A stretch of 64,000 nt of DNA from Phytopseudomonas dryadis (GTDB taxonomy: Bacteria > Pseudomonadota > Gammaproteobacteria > Pseudomonadales > Pseudomonadaceae), in assembly GCF_004327355.1 (NCBI RefSeq), contig NZ_QJUM01000008.1, positions 1 through 64,000 of the forward strand, read 5' to 3'. How positions within the stretch are numbered: position 1 is the stretch's first letter; every line of letters starts with the position of its first letter. The notes beneath the pieces were generated by a model. That model made no database searches. It saw only the letters and a program-made list of their open reading frames with translations, and was not told the origin of the DNA. Shown here piece after piece: positions 43,563 through 53,004 of this stretch. The position numbers were made by a program, and so were the translations under genes.

Positions 43563-44027
43563 TCAGTCGCGGCGCTCGTACTCGCCTTCCAGGACGTTGG
43601 GCTGGGACCCACCCGGCCGGGCCTGCCCGGAACGGGCGGCCAGGTCGTCGGCGAAGGCGCGCTGGCGCATGGCCTGCTCGGCAGCGCGGCGACGCATGCG
43701 CCCGACCAGCAGGCGGCGGGTGATCGGCAGCAGGCAGAGCAAGCCGAAGAAGTCGCTGATGAAACCCGGCAACAGCAGCAGACCGCCACCGACGGCGATC
43801 ATCAGGCCTTCGAGCACTTCCTGGTCGGGCAGCTCGCCGCGGGCGAGTTTCTCGCGGGCGCGCCAGGCGGTGGCGATGCCGGCGATACGCAGCATCAGGC
43901 CACCGAAGAGGGACGTACCGATGACCAGCAGCACGGTGGGCAGTACGCCGATAGCGCTGCCCACCTGAATCAGCACGGCCAATTCGAGAATGGGGAACAG
44001 CAGGAACAACAACATAAAAACGCGCAT
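43563..44027 (-). CDS. fxsA: FxsA family membrane protein
   Basis: 154 residues from ATG 44027 (AAGGAAA ribosome site). The first two thirds form membrane segments (MRVFMLLFLLFPILELAVLIQVGSAIG; VLLVIGTSLFGGLMLR; GLMIAVGGGLLLLPGFISDFFGLLCLLP), with a charged cytoplasmic tail. In E. coli FxsA relieves exclusion of phage T7 by the F plasmid; its normal role is unknown. Linkage to groES is the same as in P. aeruginosa PA4387. It reads in the same direction as groES, but the 524-bp spacer suggests separate transcription. Confidence 0.92.
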   Translation of the reverse strand: MRVFMLLFLLFPILELAVLIQVGSAIGVLPTVLLVIGTSLFGGLMLRIAGIATAWRAREKLARGELPDQEVLEGLMIAVGGGLLLLPGFISDFFGLLCLLPITRRLLVGRMRRRAAEQAMRQRAFADDLAARSGQARPGGSQPNVLEGEYERRD

Positions 44028-44091
44028 CAGGGTTTCCTTGGCGGAAGAACGGCTTCCGATGGGATAGACAGTATGGGGCATTGCGCTTAAT

Positions 44092-45093
44092 TCAAGCTGA
44101 AACCCCGCCACTGGTCGGCCAGCTTGGCGCGCGCGCCAGCTGCACCAGGGCCTGGCGAACCTCGCCAGCACTGTTACAGGATATTGGGAAGGCCAGCCAG
44201 TACAGCCCCTGGCCGATACGCAGATGGAAGCCTTCGCTGTCGATGCCGACCATCTGCGCCGGCACCCGGTCAGGCAGCCCGGCCAGGGCCACGTAATGGG
44301 CAATGGCGTCGGCATGGTCGCTGTTCATGTGCTCGAGCATGCGCAACTCGCCGTCACCGGCGAAGGCATTGGCCAGGGCCACCTCGTCGAGCCAGTGGAT
44401 CGCGCCGAAACCGCCGATGTAGCGCCAGCGCACCGGCTCGAGGCGCCAGAAATCGAAATCGTGGGCGCTGTGATAGCCGCGGGATTCGGGAAAGTAGCGG
44501 TAATAGCGCTGCGCGGCGGCCTCGATGCTCGCCTCGTCCGCCAGCATCCGCGCCTCGGCGAGCAGGGTCAGGCGGCCTACGGCCTGCACATCCTCGGCGT
44601 CGCGCTCGCCCACCAGTAGGGAGCACCTGGCGTCCATCTTGAGGTTATGGGTGTGCTGGGCGATGCGGCTGATCAGGATCAGCGGCCAGCCCCAAGGGGC
44701 TGCTCCCGTTTCAGCGCAAGCCGCGTTGCTGCGCAAAATCTCGCCAGGCTAGGCGGAGGACGCCGGGAGTGGCGTTCCCTTGCCAAGTCCTCCAACAACG
44801 CATGGCGAGATTTTTCGCGCAACCCGCAGGGCCGGGCCCGTTTTGCCGCGAATGCTGCGTTTCTCGCCACTCATTTGGAACGACCAAACTTCGTGGCTCG
44901 TGCCTTGCCTCGCGGCAAAACGGGCTCCGGCGCGGTCGTGCTGAAACGGGAGCAGCCCCTTCGCGAGACAATAAGGCACCACCGAGCCGAACGGAAAACC
45001 GGGCATGGCCTTGGAATGGGTGGAGAGCACGCCGCGGTATTCCTTGAGCAGCAGTTCTCGGGCATGCTTGCTGGCCTTCACGCTCACGGTCAT
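44092..45093 (-). pseudogene. hugZ: hugZ-family FMN-binding (pyridoxamine-phosphate-oxidase-like) gene, split by a MITE-like element
   Basis: The intact family (P. aeruginosa PA4388) reads continuously from ASKHARELLLKEYRGVLSTHSKAMPGFPFGSVVPYCL to PLILISRIAQHTHNL and a C-terminal DUF2470-like half (HMNSDHADAIAHYV). Here the first part (start 45093) ends VPYCLA and runs into a ~265-bp insertion; the second part (GWPLILISRIAQH onward) resumes in the same frame. Within the insertion a TAG at 44751-44749 stops translation after 114 codons, of which only about the first 44 are native. The C-terminal part has no good start of its own. The product would be a truncated, non-functional protein unless the stop is read through. 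The native sequence on either side is undecayed, so the insertion is probably recent. Confidence 0.88.
44694..44961. mobile_element. MITE-like element with 22-bp perfect terminal inverted repeats, inserted in hugZ
   Basis: The 268-bp element has ends beginning AAGGGGCTGCTCCCGTTTCA; the two 22-bp termini (44694-44715, 44940-44961) are exact inverse complements. Two internal inverted pairs give a fold-back structure: GCGCAAAATCTCGCC (44731) with GGCGAGATTTTTCGCGC (44804), and CCCGTTTTGCCGCG (44837) with CGCGGCAAAACGGG (44911). No transposase or other gene is encoded, so it must be mobilised in trans. Its net length in hugZ is a multiple of three, and it brings one in-frame stop. Confidence 0.85.
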
Positions 45094-45190
45094 GACTCCC
45101 GGTCATCGGACAAGCGTCTAGAATAGCCGCTAGCGCGCCGTAACGGGATCGCCCATTCGCATGGGGGTCTGTCGACCCCAGGAGATTGCC

Positions 45191-45949
45191 ATGCAACTCG
45201 AAGACAAGGTCATCATCATCACCGGCGGCGGCCAGGGACTCGGACGGGCCATGGCCGAATACCTCGCGGAAAAACGCGTACGCCTGGCACTGGTCGATCT
45301 CAATCAGGAAAAACTCGACGAAACCGCTGCCGCCTGCCGGGCGCTGGGCGTTCAGGTCCGCACCTATCTGTGCAACGTGGCCAGCGAGGAGCAGGTGACT
45401 CAGACCATCGCCCAGATCGCCGAAGACTTCGGCTCGATCAACGGTCTGGTCAACAATGCCGGCATCCTGCGCGACGGCCTGACCATCAAGGTCAAGGACG
45501 GCGAGATGAGCAAGATGAGCCTGGCGCAGTGGCAGTCGGTGATCGACGTCAACCTGACCGGGGTGTTCCTCTGCACCCGTGAAGTGGCGGCGAAGATGAT
45601 CGAACTGCAGAACCAGGGCGCGATCGTCAATATTTCCTCGATCTCGCGCGCCGGCAACATCGGTCAGGCCAACTACTCCGCCGCCAAGGCCGGTGTCGCC
45701 GCCGATACCGTGGTCTGGGCCCGCGAACTGGCCCGCTACGACATCCGCGTGGCCGGCGTGGCACCGGGTTTCATCGAAACCGACATGGTCGCCAGCATGA
45801 AACCCGAAGCCCTGGAACGCATGACCACGGCCATCCCGCTCAAGCGCCTGGGCACGCCGCAGGAAATCGCCCATTCGGTGGCCTACATTCTGGAAAACGA
45901 CTATTACACCGGACGTATTCTCGAACTCGACGGCGGCATGCGCCTGTAG
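45191..45949 (+). CDS. Short-chain dehydrogenase/reductase (FabG-like, PA4389 position)
   Basis: 252 residues from ATG 45191 with a strong AGGAGA ribosome site. It is a classical SDR: TGGGQGLGRAMAEYL cofactor loop (about 11-25), NNAG (about 90), catalytic S-Y-K in NISSISRAGNIGQANYSAAKAG, and the PGFIETDM segment. NADP(H) or NAD(H) is used to reduce or oxidise a carbonyl/hydroxyl; similarity to 3-oxoacyl-ACP reductases is strong, but the substrate is not known. It is a single-gene unit ended by the terminator at 45974-46011. Confidence 0.92.
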   Translation: MQLEDKVIIITGGGQGLGRAMAEYLAEKRVRLALVDLNQEKLDETAAACRALGVQVRTYLCNVASEEQVTQTIAQIAEDFGSINGLVNNAGILRDGLTIKVKDGEMSKMSLAQWQSVIDVNLTGVFLCTREVAAKMIELQNQGAIVNISSISRAGNIGQANYSAAKAGVAADTVVWARELARYDIRVAGVAPGFIETDMVASMKPEALERMTTAIPLKRLGTPQEIAHSVAYILENDYYTGRILELDGGMRL

Positions 45950-45973
45950 CCTCTCGCAGGGTTCTTGGCAGGC

Positions 45974-46011
45974 CACGAAAAAGCCCCGCATCGAGGCGGG
46001 GCTTTTTCGTG
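45974..46011. terminator. Bidirectional terminator between SDR and DUF481 genes
   Basis: A long stem (CACGAAAAAGCCCCGC... / ...GGCGGGGCTTTTTCGTG) with a short ATCGA-type loop carries A-runs and T-runs on opposite arms. It serves both convergent genes. Confidence 0.93.
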
Positions 46012-46030
46012 GAGCGTCTTGCACACGGTC

Positions 46031-47035
46031 TTACCAGCCCACACCAAAGCCCAGGGTATAGCGGGTCTCGTCCTTGTCGCCGTCCGAACCGCTGACCTGA
46101 TCCTTCGACGCCTTCATGTTCAGGGACGCCCAGTCGGTGACCTTGTAGCGCAGGCCCACTTCGGCATCCAGGGAGTAGTCGGCGGCGCCCGCCAGGGGCT
46201 TGCCCACTTCACCGGTACTGAACAGCTCGACAGTCTTGCCGATCAGGTAACGGTTGTAGTCCCACCTCATGCTGATGGCGTAGAAATTATCCTTGTCGCC
46301 ATTGGCATACTCGTAATCGGAACGGTTGAACAGCCCGGCGACGGAGAAGGCGCCGAGTTCGTTATCCCAGAACTGGTAACCCGGACCGGTACCGACGGTA
46401 CGCTGGCGGGCCAGGTCCTCGATCTGATCGCGCTTGTACTCCAGGCGCCCCTGCCAGAACCATTGTTCGTCGAGGAAGCGGTCGAGGGCGTACTCGGCCC
46501 CCCAGTTGTCGGTGCTGACGACGTCGTTCCTGAGCTCACGGTTGTAATCCACCGTGGCGTTATGCCGCCATTTGCCATGACGCGCCTGGGTCTTGAGGTC
46601 GATGTCGTAGTCATCGGTGTCGTTCTCGGCGCGCTTGTAGTCCATGGCCACGTCGATATTGCCCTTCCACAGGAAATCCTCGACGAAGGGCTTGGGCTTC
46701 ATGAGCTGCTTGATGCTGGCCAGCTCCACGGTCTTCGGCGTATCGCCGTTGGCCAGGGTGACCTTGCCTGCATCGGAGGCCTGCAGGGACTTGGCCCGCT
46801 CGCCGGTCACGTCGTTTTCCTTGACCAGCAACTCCTGGTCGCTTTCCAGGGTGGCGATCTTGCTCCAGTCCAGCGGGATGGAGCCGCCGTAATCGGTTTC
46901 CAGCATCAGCTTGCCGCCGTCGAAAACCTTGATGGTTCCGGTCAGCCGGTCGCCGTTCTTCATCCACACGGTATCGGCCATCAGCGGTGTTGCCGCCGCG
47001 GTGAGGGTCAGGCACAACAGGGTTCGATTAAACAT
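46031..47035 (-). CDS. DUF481 family outer-membrane protein
   Basis: 334 residues with signal peptide MFNRTLLCLTLTAAATPLMA. An N-terminal strand-rich module (DTVWMKNGDRLTGTIKVFDGGKLMLETDYGGSIPLDWSKI, about 22-62) is followed by the DUF481 barrel (about 120-334), with alternating aromatic strands and the terminal strand YTLGFGVGW. It probably forms a small outer-membrane beta-barrel of unknown transport function. It corresponds in position to P. aeruginosa PA4390 and is transcribed alone toward the strong terminator. Confidence 0.9.
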   Translation of the reverse strand: MFNRTLLCLTLTAAATPLMADTVWMKNGDRLTGTIKVFDGGKLMLETDYGGSIPLDWSKIATLESDQELLVKENDVTGERAKSLQASDAGKVTLANGDTPKTVELASIKQLMKPKPFVEDFLWKGNIDVAMDYKRAENDTDDYDIDLKTQARHGKWRHNATVDYNRELRNDVVSTDNWGAEYALDRFLDEQWFWQGRLEYKRDQIEDLARQRTVGTGPGYQFWDNELGAFSVAGLFNRSDYEYANGDKDNFYAISMRWDYNRYLIGKTVELFSTGEVGKPLAGAADYSLDAEVGLRYKVTDWASLNMKASKDQVSGSDGDKDETRYTLGFGVGW

Positions 47036-47199
47036 AAGTGGACGACTACGGCTCCGGTTCGCGATAAATCGGGCATTATCCGCATACCCGACCCATGAGC
47101 AAGAAATGACCGACGGAATCCACTCGAGTTCAGCAAGAAAGGACGATAAATACCTGTATGCCGAACGGTCATCACTGACCAGCGCACTGGAGGCCGATG

Positions 47200-47568
47200 A
47201 TGGCGGCGCGACAACCTGAGCATGCCCCCCTGCTGCCGGCCGGCGATCAGCAGGCCCGGCGCGACGCCCTGTACCTGGTCCTGGCCCAGGTGCCCGCGGG
47301 CAAGGTGGTCACCTATGGTGAACTCGCCGCCCTCGCCGGCCTGGGCCGCGCCGCGCGCTGGGTGGGCCGGACCCTGAGCCAGTTGCCCGATGGCAGCACA
47401 CTGCCCTGGCACAGGGTGGTCGCCGCCGGCGGCCGGCTGAGTCTGGCGGCGGGTAGCCCATCGGGCTTTGAACAACGGCAGCGTTTGCGCGTCGAAGGGG
47501 TGCTAATCCACAACGACCGGGTGGATATCCGTCGTCATGGCTGGCGCCCCATGGAGCACAACGGTTAG
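47200..47568 (+). CDS. atl: Alkyltransferase-like protein (ATL, MGMT-related)
   Basis: 122 residues from the second of two adjacent ATG codons, which is spaced 6 bp from GGAGG (the first, 47197, is only 3 bp away). It matches the C-terminal DNA-binding domain of O6-alkylguanine-DNA alkyltransferase (VPAGKVVTYGELAALAGLGRAARWVGRTLSQ). The active-site PCHRV is PWHRV here, with Trp in place of the alkyl-accepting Cys. Such ATL proteins cannot repair O6-alkylguanine themselves; they flag the lesion for nucleotide excision repair. It lies between DUF481 and ampG and is probably expressed alone. Confidence 0.93.
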   Translation: MAARQPEHAPLLPAGDQQARRDALYLVLAQVPAGKVVTYGELAALAGLGRAARWVGRTLSQLPDGSTLPWHRVVAAGGRLSLAAGSPSGFEQRQRLRVEGVLIHNDRVDIRRHGWRPMEHNG

Positions 47569-47614
47569 AGTGCGCCCTTTCTTCAGGTCTTATCCCCCAG
47601 GCTGAACCCGCTCA

Positions 47615-49177
47615 ATGCATCGTAAAAGCTGGCGCGACGCAGTCGCCGCCTACTCCAGTCCCTCGACACTGGTTCTCCTGCTCCTCGGGTTCGCCGCCGG
47701 CCTGCCTTACATGCTGGTGTTCTCGACCCTCTCGGTGTGGCTGCGCGAGGCCGGAGTAGCCCGCGAAACCATCGGTTTCGCCAGTCTCATCGGCCTGGCC
47801 TACGCCTTCAAATGGGTGTGGTCGCCGCTGCTCGACCAGTGGCGCCTGCCGCTGCTCGGCAAGCTGGGCCGGCGCCGCTCCTGGCTGGTGCTGGCGCAGA
47901 TTCTCATCGCCATCGGCCTGGCCGGCATGGCCCTGTGCGACCCGCATACCCACCTGACTTGGCTGATCGCCCTGGCGGTGCTGGTGGCCTTCGCCTCGGC
48001 GACCCAGGACATCGCCGTCGACGCCTACCGCCTGGAGATCGTCGACGACACCCGCCAGGCCGCCCTGGCCGCCAGCTACATGGCCGGCTACCGGGTCGCC
48101 GCGCTGCTGGCCACCGCCGGCGCGCTGTACATCGCCGAGGGCCTGGGCTCGACCACCCTGTTCTACCAGCATGCCGCCTGGGCCGGCACCTACCTGCTGT
48201 TCGCCCTGCTGATGCTGCCGGGCCTGCTCACCAGCCTGTGGATGCGCGAGCCGGATGTTTCCCTGAAGACCCAGCTGGCCGCCGCCAAGTATGGTTTCAA
48301 CCATCAGATCGCCTCGGTGGTGGTGCTGATCGTGCTGCTGGTCTCGGTACCGGCCATGTTCACCCAGCTCTACCAGACCGATTTCGCCAGCCTGGTGCGC
48401 GGCGAGGCCAGCCTGGTGGACCTGCTGCTCGAAGACCGCGCCTTCCTGCGCGCCATCCTCTACACCATCCTCACCAGCCTGTGCCTCTCCTCCTTTGGCC
48501 GCCGCGGGCTGGCGCCGGTGCTGACCCCGGTCAACGACTTCATCCTGCGCTACCGCTGGCAGGCCCTGCTGCTGCTCGGCCTGATCGCCACCTACCGCAT
48601 GTCGGATACGGTGATGGGGGTCATGGCCAACGTCTTCTACATCGACCAGGGTTTCACCAAGGACCAGATCGCCAGCGTCAGCAAGCTGTTCGGCCTGGTC
48701 ATGACCTTGCTCGGCGCCGGTGCCGGTGGCCTGTTGATCGTGCGCTTCGGCATCCTGCCGATCCTGTTCATCGGCGGCGCGGCCTCGGCGGCGACCAACC
48801 TGCTGTTCCTCATGCTGGCCGGCATGGGCGCGGATCTGCAGATGCTGGTCTTCACCATTTCCGCCGACAACTTCAGTGCCGGCCTGGCCACCGCCGCCTT
48901 CGTCGCCTACCTGTCGAGCCTGACCAACCTCAAGTTCTCCGCCACCCAGTACGCCCTGCTCAGCTCGATCATGCTGCTGTTGCCACGCCTGATCGGCGGT
49001 TACTCCGGGGTGATGGTGGAGAAGTTCGGCTATGCCGACTTCTTCCTGATCACCGCGCTGATGGGCGTACCGACCCTGATCCTGATCCTGGTGCAGTGGC
49101 GACGCGAACGCACCCGGCCAGACCCTGCGCCACCCACGGAAGGGCCTGCTGCCGAAGCAGAGAAGCCCCAGGCCTGA
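47615..49177 (+). CDS. ampG: Muropeptide permease AmpG
   Basis: 520 residues of a major-facilitator-type transporter with about 14 membrane helices. The N terminus (SPSTLVLLLLGFAAGLPYMLVFSTLSVWLREAGV), SLIGLAYAFKWVWSPLLDQ and SATQDIAVDAYRLE are AmpG signatures. It imports GlcNAc-anhydroMurNAc-peptides from the periplasm for wall recycling. In Pseudomonas this supplies the signal that induces AmpC beta-lactamase, so it influences resistance. The C-terminal tail is short and Pro-rich. It precedes a REP-containing spacer and converges with the MscS gene. Confidence 0.93.
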   Translation: MHRKSWRDAVAAYSSPSTLVLLLLGFAAGLPYMLVFSTLSVWLREAGVARETIGFASLIGLAYAFKWVWSPLLDQWRLPLLGKLGRRRSWLVLAQILIAIGLAGMALCDPHTHLTWLIALAVLVAFASATQDIAVDAYRLEIVDDTRQAALAASYMAGYRVAALLATAGALYIAEGLGSTTLFYQHAAWAGTYLLFALLMLPGLLTSLWMREPDVSLKTQLAAAKYGFNHQIASVVVLIVLLVSVPAMFTQLYQTDFASLVRGEASLVDLLLEDRAFLRAILYTILTSLCLSSFGRRGLAPVLTPVNDFILRYRWQALLLLGLIATYRMSDTVMGVMANVFYIDQGFTKDQIASVSKLFGLVMTLLGAGAGGLLIVRFGILPILFIGGAASAATNLLFLMLAGMGADLQMLVFTISADNFSAGLATAAFVAYLSSLTNLKFSATQYALLSSIMLLLPRLIGGYSGVMVEKFGYADFFLITALMGVPTLILILVQWRRERTRPDPAPPTEGPAAEAEKPQA

Positions 49178-49249
49178 TCCTGCGTTGCGGAAAAGCCTCG
49201 GAGCGCCGGCTGGCCGCCATGCCATAAAAAGGCCGGCACTGCCGTCATG

Positions 49250-49438
49250 CAGATCAGATAAGGTTTCAGTAGAAACAGGAGAGCGGCAACCCGCCGCCCG
49301 CGTAGGCGCGTCGACCTCGGCGCGATGCGGTGGCGGCCATCGCGCAGAATCCATGGCGCGGCCACCAATCGCCGCGGGGGCGCGGCTCCTACAGGGGCAG
49401 GGCAAGCCGCCGTCTTGCGGACCAAACGCTTAACTGAC
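49250..49438 (+). repeat. REP/BIME-type unit, copy C
   Basis: This begins AGATCAGATAAGGTTTCAGT and runs through the GTAGGCGCGTCGACCTCGGCGCGATG and CCACCAATCGCCGCGGGGGC palindromic arms to GGGCAAGCCGCCGTCTTGCG. It is the longest copy, including the tail also seen (inverted) in copy A. It occupies most of the 303-bp gap between the convergent ampG and mscS genes; I see no gene or clear terminator beside it. Confidence 0.8.
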
Positions 49439-49480
49439 CGGCATCAGGCAATGCCGGTCCTTGCCTTCCTCACACGGCGC

Positions 49481-50314
49481 TCAGTTCGCCTTGGCCGGCA
49501 GCACCTGAACCATGCGCGGTGGCTGTGCCAGCTCGACACCTTCGGCACGCAGGCGATCACGGACGCTTTCATTGAGCATGAAGATCACCGGCCAGTAGTC
49601 ACCGGCCGAGGTCCACATGCGCAGCGACAGGTTGATCGAGGTCTCGCCCAGGTTGGATACCACCACCACTGGCGCCGGGTCCTTGTGCACGCGGGAGTCC
49701 TCGGACAGCTCCAGCAGTACCTTGCGCGCCTTGGCCAAGTCGGCCTCGTAGTCGAGCTTGACGTCATACAGCACCTGGCGGATGGGCTGGCGCGAATGGT
49801 TGGTGATGATGCCGTTGGACAGGCTGCCGTTGGGCACGATCACCACCTTGTTGTCGCCGGTACGCAGCACGGTGTGGAAGATCTGGATGTAATCCACGGA
49901 ACCGGAAATACCCTGGGCCTCGATGAAGTCGCCGGCCTTGAACGGGCGGAACAGCATGATCAGCACACCCCCGGCGAAATTCGCCAGGCTGCCTTGCAGG
50001 GCCAGGCCGATGGCCAGGCCGGCGGCGCCGATCACGGCGATGAACGAGGTGGTCTCCACGCCGATCATCGAGGCCACGCTGATGATCAGCAGCACCTTGA
50101 GCGCGATGCTCGCCAGGCTGCCGATAAAACTGCTCAGCGCGCGGTCGACCTTGCGGCCATCCATCAGCGCGCTGACCTTGGCGGTCAGCTTGCTGATCAG
50201 CCACCAACCGAGCAACAGGGTGAACAGGGCCAGGGTCAGTTTGCCGCTGTACTGCAGCAGAACCGGTATCCAGGCTTGCGACATGACGATCAGTTGATCG
50301 ACGCTCATATCCAT
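49481..50314 (-). CDS. mscS: Small-conductance mechanosensitive channel (MscS family)
   Basis: 277 residues, the size of the canonical MscS. Three N-terminal helices are followed by the pore helix TM3 (AVIGAAGLAIGLALQGSLANFAGGVLIMLFRPFKAGDFIE) and the cytoplasmic beta/alpha vestibule (VPNGSLSNGIITNHSRQPIRQ). It opens on membrane tension to release solutes during osmotic downshock. Start 50314 has AGAAGGAA upstream; an ATG two codons later is the alternative. It corresponds to P. aeruginosa PA4394. Confidence 0.93.
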   Translation of the reverse strand: MDMSVDQLIVMSQAWIPVLLQYSGKLTLALFTLLLGWWLISKLTAKVSALMDGRKVDRALSSFIGSLASIALKVLLIISVASMIGVETTSFIAVIGAAGLAIGLALQGSLANFAGGVLIMLFRPFKAGDFIEAQGISGSVDYIQIFHTVLRTGDNKVVIVPNGSLSNGIITNHSRQPIRQVLYDVKLDYEADLAKARKVLLELSEDSRVHKDPAPVVVVSNLGETSINLSLRMWTSAGDYWPVIFMLNESVRDRLRAEGVELAQPPRMVQVLPAKAN

Positions 50315-50442
50315 CTGGCGTTCCTTCTAAGAAGTTGAAACGCACACACCCTGACAGGCCATGGCGTGTGCGTGGGCGGTCACCCATGCGACGGCAATCC
50401 AGCGGCCCGGGTTCAATGAACCCAATCCTGGCCTGGCCGTCA

Positions 50443-50922
50443 TCAGTCGCGGAAGTTGTTGTACTGCAGCGGCATGCCGAAGTCCTTGGCGCGCAGGTTG
50501 GCGATGGCCTCCTGCAGGTCGTCGCGCTTCTTGCCGGTGATGCGCACCTGCTCCCCCTGGATGGCGGCCTGTACCTTGAGCTTGCTCTCCTTGATGTGGG
50601 CGACGATCTTCTTCGCCAGCTCCTTGTCGATGCCTTCACGCAGAATCACGTCCTGCTTGGTGCTCTTGCCGGAGGCGTAAGCCTCCTTGAACTCGAGGCA
50701 TTGCACGTCGATCTTGCGCTTTACCAGGCAGAGCTTGAGAATCTCGACCATCTGCTCCAACTGGAACTCCGCATCGGCGGTCAGGTTGACGGTCAGATCC
50801 TTGAGTTCGAAGCTGCCTTTGCCACGCAGGTCGTAACGACGCTCCAGTTCCTTGATGGCGTTGTCGATGGCATTGGTCACTTCGTGCTTGTCCAGTTCGG
50901 ACACCACGTCGAACGAGGGCAT
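50443..50922 (-). CDS. yajQ: YajQ family nucleotide-binding protein
   Basis: 159 residues from ATG 50922 (GGAGGAAA ribosome site), starting [31 protein letters not shown]. There are two RRM-like ferredoxin folds with [21 protein letters not shown] and the C-terminal [26 protein letters not shown]. YajQ proteins bind nucleotides including c-di-GMP in some bacteria and affect biofilm and virulence genes. It is conserved next to the MscS channel as in P. aeruginosa PA4395. Downstream, GGGTTCAATGAACCC (50409-50423) forms a small hairpin. Confidence 0.96.
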   Translation of the reverse strand: MPSFDVVSELDKHEVTNAIDNAIKELERRYDLRGKGSFELKDLTVNLTADAEFQLEQMVEILKLCLVKRKIDVQCLEFKEAYASGKSTKQDVILREGIDKELAKKIVAHIKESKLKVQAAIQGEQVRITGKKRDDLQEAIANLRAKDFGMPLQYNNFRD

Positions 50923-51070
50923 GGGTTTCCTCCAGATAGACGGCGCGATCCGCATCACGGATGCAGGGCGCCTGGCTTGACGATTGAAAATCCCGGTCAT
51001 TATATATCCGTATCTGCAAAACACTGCCCGGCACATGCCGGTTCCTTGCGACTGCCCAGCGAGCTGCCCA

Positions 51071-52958
<1,888 letters not shown>

Positions 52959-53004
52959 GTCACGCGCTACCCTGCCCCCTCTGTTGCCACCACGACACCG
53001 CCCC

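Noticed and set aside
47200..47568. Considered as an O6-methylguanine-DNA methyltransferase (ogt)
   Set aside because: The active-site cysteine is replaced by tryptophan (PWHRV), so the repair transfer reaction cannot take place.
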